From: Minisyncoccota bacterium
GTDB lineage: Bacteria > Patescibacteriota > Minisyncoccia > JAHIHE01 > JAGLIN01
Assembly (NCBI GenBank): GCA_023270095.1
Contig: JAGLSJ010000024.1
Span: 1-8,514 of the forward strand
DNA: 8,514 nt
Reading direction: 5' to 3'
Shown here: positions 5,892-8,514 of the stretch, piece by piece
How positions within the stretch are numbered: the stretch's first letter is position 1
How the letters are laid out: every line of letters begins with the position of its first letter
Translations under genes and position numbers: made by a program
Notes under the pieces: model-generated
Databases searched by the model: none
What the model was told of the DNA's origin: nothing
Seen by the model: the letters and a program-made list of their open reading frames with translations, nothing else

Positions 5892-6899
5892 CTACAAATA
5901 ACTCACCTTCACTTCGCTCAATCTTTTCTCAATCTCATCCTTACTCAAAATTCCATTTTGTGCGCCAAATTCACCAACAACACTTCCACTGTTTATAACT
6001 CCATATTTCAAAGCTATTTCCATATCTTCACTTTGCATATATCCAGCGACTAACGCACTTCCAAAAGAATCTCCTGCTCCAGTTGAATCTATTTTACTTC
6101 TTGATGTAGCTGGAACATATGATATTTTTTCTCCACCAAAAGAATAAGCACCTTCTGGCCCATCTGTTATGACAACATTCTTAGGACCCCAACTTTTAAT
6201 TATATTTAGAAGAACCTTCGAATCAGTTATTTCATTGAAATCAAGTTTAATTTTTTCATCACTCTGAACAAGTTCAATTGCTTCGTCCTTATTGATAATT
6301 AATATTTCTGTATTTTTCAAAGTATTTTCTAATTCTTTTTTTCCAGCACTAATCTGTGTTGCCCCTGGATTCCAGGCTAACTTAATTCCATTGTTCTCAA
6401 CTGCATTATTAATTTCTTCCAAATCTTCCTGCCAATTTCCAGCCATTGAAGTGAGATATATCCATTTCGTTTTACTGATTTCTTTTTCTTGAATCTCAAG
6501 AAAATCACTCGCTCCCTTGTAAACAAAAATCACCCTATCACCACCTATTTTATCAACAACCACAAGAGATGACCCTGTTTTCCTTTCTTGGTCAATTTGA
6601 ATTAAATCCGTATTAATTCCCAGCTTTTTTAAGTTCTTTTTCATTGATTCGCCATCATCATCTTTTCCGACTCGACAATTTACAGCAACCTTAAGCCCAA
6701 GCTTTACAAATGTAGCTGCTGAATTACAGGCTCCTCCGCCAAAATTAAAATATACCTCCTCACTTCTGATTTTTGCTCCATATTCAAAACAAAGAAGCGC
6801 TTGTTCTGTTAAATTTTCTGGAGTCTCAATAACTTTCCCTTTGTCAGTCAAAAAAGTTATATCACGAGTAGCCCCACCAATTGTTATAATGTCAAACAT
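5892..6899 (-). CDS. PfkB-family carbohydrate or nucleoside kinase
   Basis: A 335-residue ribokinase-like (PfkB) kinase that phosphorylates a sugar or nucleoside using ATP; the substrate cannot be told. Landmarks are IGGATRDITF (7-16) at the first strand, a FGGGACNSA substrate-lid and binding segment (53-61), KVAVNCRVGKDDDG (70-83), NKDEA (203-207), the nucleotide region VVITDGPEGAY (242-252) and the PfkB signature DSTGAGDSFGSALVAGYM (271-288), with the anion-hole GAG and the catalytic base D277. The length is slightly above the usual 300-320. I recall GGATRD- or GSATRD-starting kinases as common in Candidate Phyla Radiation genomes, annotated only as carbohydrate kinases. It lies downstream of gpmI with 122 bases between, including a short repeat. 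A sixth-step phosphofructokinase-like role is possible but unsupported. The start is ATG, the stop TAG, and no Shine-Dalgarno is present. Confidence 0.9.
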   Translation of the reverse strand: MFDIITIGGATRDITFLTDKGKVIETPENLTEQALLCFEYGAKIRSEEVYFNFGGGACNSAATFVKLGLKVAVNCRVGKDDDGESMKKNLKKLGINTDLIQIDQERKTGSSLVVVDKIGGDRVIFVYKGASDFLEIQEKEISKTKWIYLTSMAGNWQEDLEEINNAVENNGIKLAWNPGATQISAGKKELENTLKNTEILIINKDEAIELVQSDEKIKLDFNEITDSKVLLNIIKSWGPKNVVITDGPEGAYSFGGEKISYVPATSRSKIDSTGAGDSFGSALVAGYMQSEDMEIALKYGVINSGSVVGEFGAQNGILSKDEIEKRLSEVKVSYL

Positions 6900-6926
6900 A
6901 GATTTGAATTATTTGTTATTATTTTT

Positions 6927-6957
6927 CTGTCATTCCCATAAAAACAGGAATCCAGGA
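6927..6957. repeat. Short CATTCCC...GGAATCC palindromic repeat
   Basis: The segment contains ATTCCC, eight bases, then AGGAAT, flanked by CTGTC on the left and CCAGGA on the right. It looks like a degenerate copy of the CTGTCATTCCCGCG...GGGAATCCAGGA type of dispersed intergenic palindrome known from many bacterial genomes. The spacing equals that of the Neisseria dRS3 element (ATTCCC-N8-GGGAAT), which may be coincidence. In the minus-strand transcript it can form a 7-bp stem with two wobble pairs, within the leader of the PfkB-family gene. Confidence 0.6.
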
Positions 6958-7021
6958 TTATTCTCATTAAATCATTATTAAGACTAAATAAAATTATATT
7001 TTGAAAATTTTATAATAAAAC

Positions 7022-8514
7022 CTACCTCTCCAACAAACTCCCTAAAACCATATCTTTCGGTTTTTCTATTTCCAAAACTTCAAGCAGAGTTGGTGCCACA
7101 TTTCCAAGAATTCCGTTGCTTCTCAATTTGCAAATACCTTTTTTACATTTATCTCCTGCTATAATAAATGGCACTGGATTTTTACTATGCATTGTCATAG
7201 TTTCTCCTGTTTGTAAATTAATCATTTCATCAGCGTTTCCATGATCTGCTGTCACAACCGCAGTTCCTCCACTTTCAATGACTTTTTCAATAACACGCTT
7301 CAAGCATTTATCAAGAAATTCAACCGCAGTAATTGTAGCCTTGAGATTTCCAGTATGCCCAACCATATCAGCATTCGCGTAATTCACTGCAATAAAATCA
7401 TAAACACTATATTCTATGTTTGAAATAATTACATTCGTAATATCTTCAGATGACATTTCAGGTTTTTGATCATAAGAAAAAACATTTTGAGAAGCGATTT
7501 GTTCTCTGTCTTCTCCTCTAATCGGATCTTTATATCCACCATTTAAAAAATAAGTTATATGCGGATATTTTTCATCTTCTGCAATATAAAGTTGTTTTAA
7601 ATTTTTCAAAACAAAAGGAAGGGTGTTTGAAATAGCCTGAGAAGGATATGCTACTTTAATTGGCAAATCAGGACCAAGATCAACTAGCGCACAAGCAAAA
7701 ATATTTTTGAGACTATGAGATCTATTTTCATATTCAATCACATCATCAAGAACAAATAATTTCATAAACTGTCTTGCTCTATCACCTCTTATATTAAAAT
7801 GTATAATTGCATCGTTATCTTTTATTTTTGAAATAGGCTTATTGTTTTTATCAACTATAACTGTTGGAACAACAAATTCATCTGACAATCCCTGTTTATA
7901 TGAATTCTCAATCACCTCTTCAACAGATTTACTTTTTGCGCCTTCTCCTAAAACCATTGCATCATATGCCCTTTGCATTCTATCCCAATGTTTTACTCTA
8001 TCCATTCCATAATATCTCCCCCCAATAGTAGCGATTTTTCCAATTCCGATCTCTGCTATTTTTTTGTTTAAATCTTCCAGGAATATAAGAGCCCTTTTTT
8101 TATATGTATCTCTACCATCCGTAAAAAGATGCAAATAAACCTGTTTTATTTTTTTTGTTTTGGCAAGTTTTAAAAGAGCATAAAGATGCTCAGGATCACT
8201 ATGAGGACTATCAAGCTCGGATAATAATCCTATAAAATGTAAATCAGATTTTTTCCTCAAAGCATAATTAATCGTTTTTAAGAGTTCTGAATTTTTGAAA
8301 AACTTTCCAGATTCAATATCCTCTCTGACAATTTGAGAATCTTGCTTGATAATCCTTCCTGAACCAATGTTAGTATGTCCCGCTTCGCTTCCACTTCTCT
8401 CATTCTCAGACAAACCCACTGCAAGTCCAGTAGCATTCAAAAGTGTATTTGGATATTTTTTTATCAAGTTATTAAAAAAAGGCTTTTTTGCAAGTTCAAT
8501 AGCATTGCCCTTAT
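7022..8514 (-). CDS. gpmI: 2,3-bisphosphoglycerate-independent phosphoglycerate mutase (5' end off window)
   Basis: GpmI interconverts 3- and 2-phosphoglycerate in glycolysis, using two manganese ions and a phosphoserine. Numbering visible residues from the first complete codon (8512), the frame begins KGNAIELAKKPFF and stays open to the edge, so the TTG at 8467 is not the start; about 20 residues, including the LDGWG metal-binding start, are missing. Residues matching the Bacillus stearothermophilus active site are present: catalytic serine S42 (in SGSEAGH), DGRD at 132-135, R166 and R172, R242 and R245, K315, D382 and H386 (DMVGH), D423 and H424 (ADHGN), and H442 (MHSKNPVPF). The usual GNSEVGH reads SGSEAGH, and the usual SDGGVHSH is altered to SELDSPHSD with the histidine kept. 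The stop is TAG. It appears complete at the C-terminus and active. Confidence 0.95.
   Translation of the reverse strand, partial: KGNAIELAKKPFFNNLIKKYPNTLLNATGLAVGLSENERSGSEAGHTNIGSGRIIKQDSQIVREDIESGKFFKNSELLKTINYALRKKSDLHFIGLLSELDSPHSDPEHLYALLKLAKTKKIKQVYLHLFTDGRDTYKKRALIFLEDLNKKIAEIGIGKIATIGGRYYGMDRVKHWDRMQRAYDAMVLGEGAKSKSVEEVIENSYKQGLSDEFVVPTVIVDKNNKPISKIKDNDAIIHFNIRGDRARQFMKLFVLDDVIEYENRSHSLKNIFACALVDLGPDLPIKVAYPSQAISNTLPFVLKNLKQLYIAEDEKYPHITYFLNGGYKDPIRGEDREQIASQNVFSYDQKPEMSSEDITNVIISNIEYSVYDFIAVNYANADMVGHTGNLKATITAVEFLDKCLKRVIEKVIESGGTAVVTADHGNADEMINLQTGETMTMHSKNPVPFIIAGDKCKKGICKLRSNGILGNVAPTLLEVLEIEKPKDMVLGSLLER

Noticed and set aside
6993..6998. TATAAT on the minus strand as a promoter of the PfkB-family gene
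   Set aside because: It lies just after the gpmI stop, has no -35 partner and would give a leader near 90 bases; in DNA this AT-rich it cannot be separated from chance.
8465..8467. TTG as the start codon of gpmI
   Set aside because: The frame continues upstream to the window edge with a typical GpmI sequence (KGNAIELAKKPFF), so the true start lies outside.
1..8514. Recoded TGA (glycine or tryptophan) as in some Candidate Phyla Radiation lineages
   Set aside because: All long genes are open and full-length under the standard bacterial code, with tryptophan encoded by TGG where checked, so no recoding is needed.

Overview
This is an AT-rich stretch in which every supported gene lies on the minus strand, so the reading order runs from high to low coordinates. 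Several traits suggest a member of the Candidate Phyla Radiation (Patescibacteria, Parcubacteria-like), although no marker gene is present to prove it. These are the compact genes, the reduced fermentative gene set, a PfkB kinase with a GGATRDI start, a small membrane protein of a type I recall from such genomes, intergenic TGTCATTCCGA palindromes, and start codons without Shine-Dalgarno sequences. The standard bacterial code fits: the frames stay open and end in TAA or TAG.

Reading order: (1) gpmI, the glycolytic cofactor-independent phosphoglycerate mutase, whose 5' end runs off the right edge (7022-8514). (2) A PfkB-family sugar or nucleoside kinase (5892-6899). (3) A GT4-type glycosyltransferase (4661-5740), bracketed by two 114-bp copies of an imperfect palindromic repeat. 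(4) A tight fermentation block: pduL (phosphotransacetylase), ackA (acetate kinase), a DUF389 membrane protein, a possible 32-residue membrane peptide, and porG and porD (gamma and delta subunits of a pyruvate-type 2-oxoacid:ferredoxin oxidoreductase), ending at a clear intrinsic terminator. (5) A small four-helix membrane protein with its own likely promoter, then the 5' end of a Nif3/YbgI-like gene cut by the left edge.

Together the genes suggest conversion of sugar to acetate. GpmI serves lower glycolysis. PorG and PorD, with catalytic subunits not seen here, would oxidise pyruvate to acetyl-CoA and reduced ferredoxin. PduL and AckA would turn acetyl-CoA into acetate and ATP. The least explained parts are the DUF389 protein and the small peptide inside this block, the absence of porA and porB next to porGD, the compact AckA with an altered GIGEN loop, and the repeat-bounded glycosyltransferase. 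No RNA gene, CRISPR array, transposase or phage gene was seen, and no gene-free gap exceeds about 215 bases.
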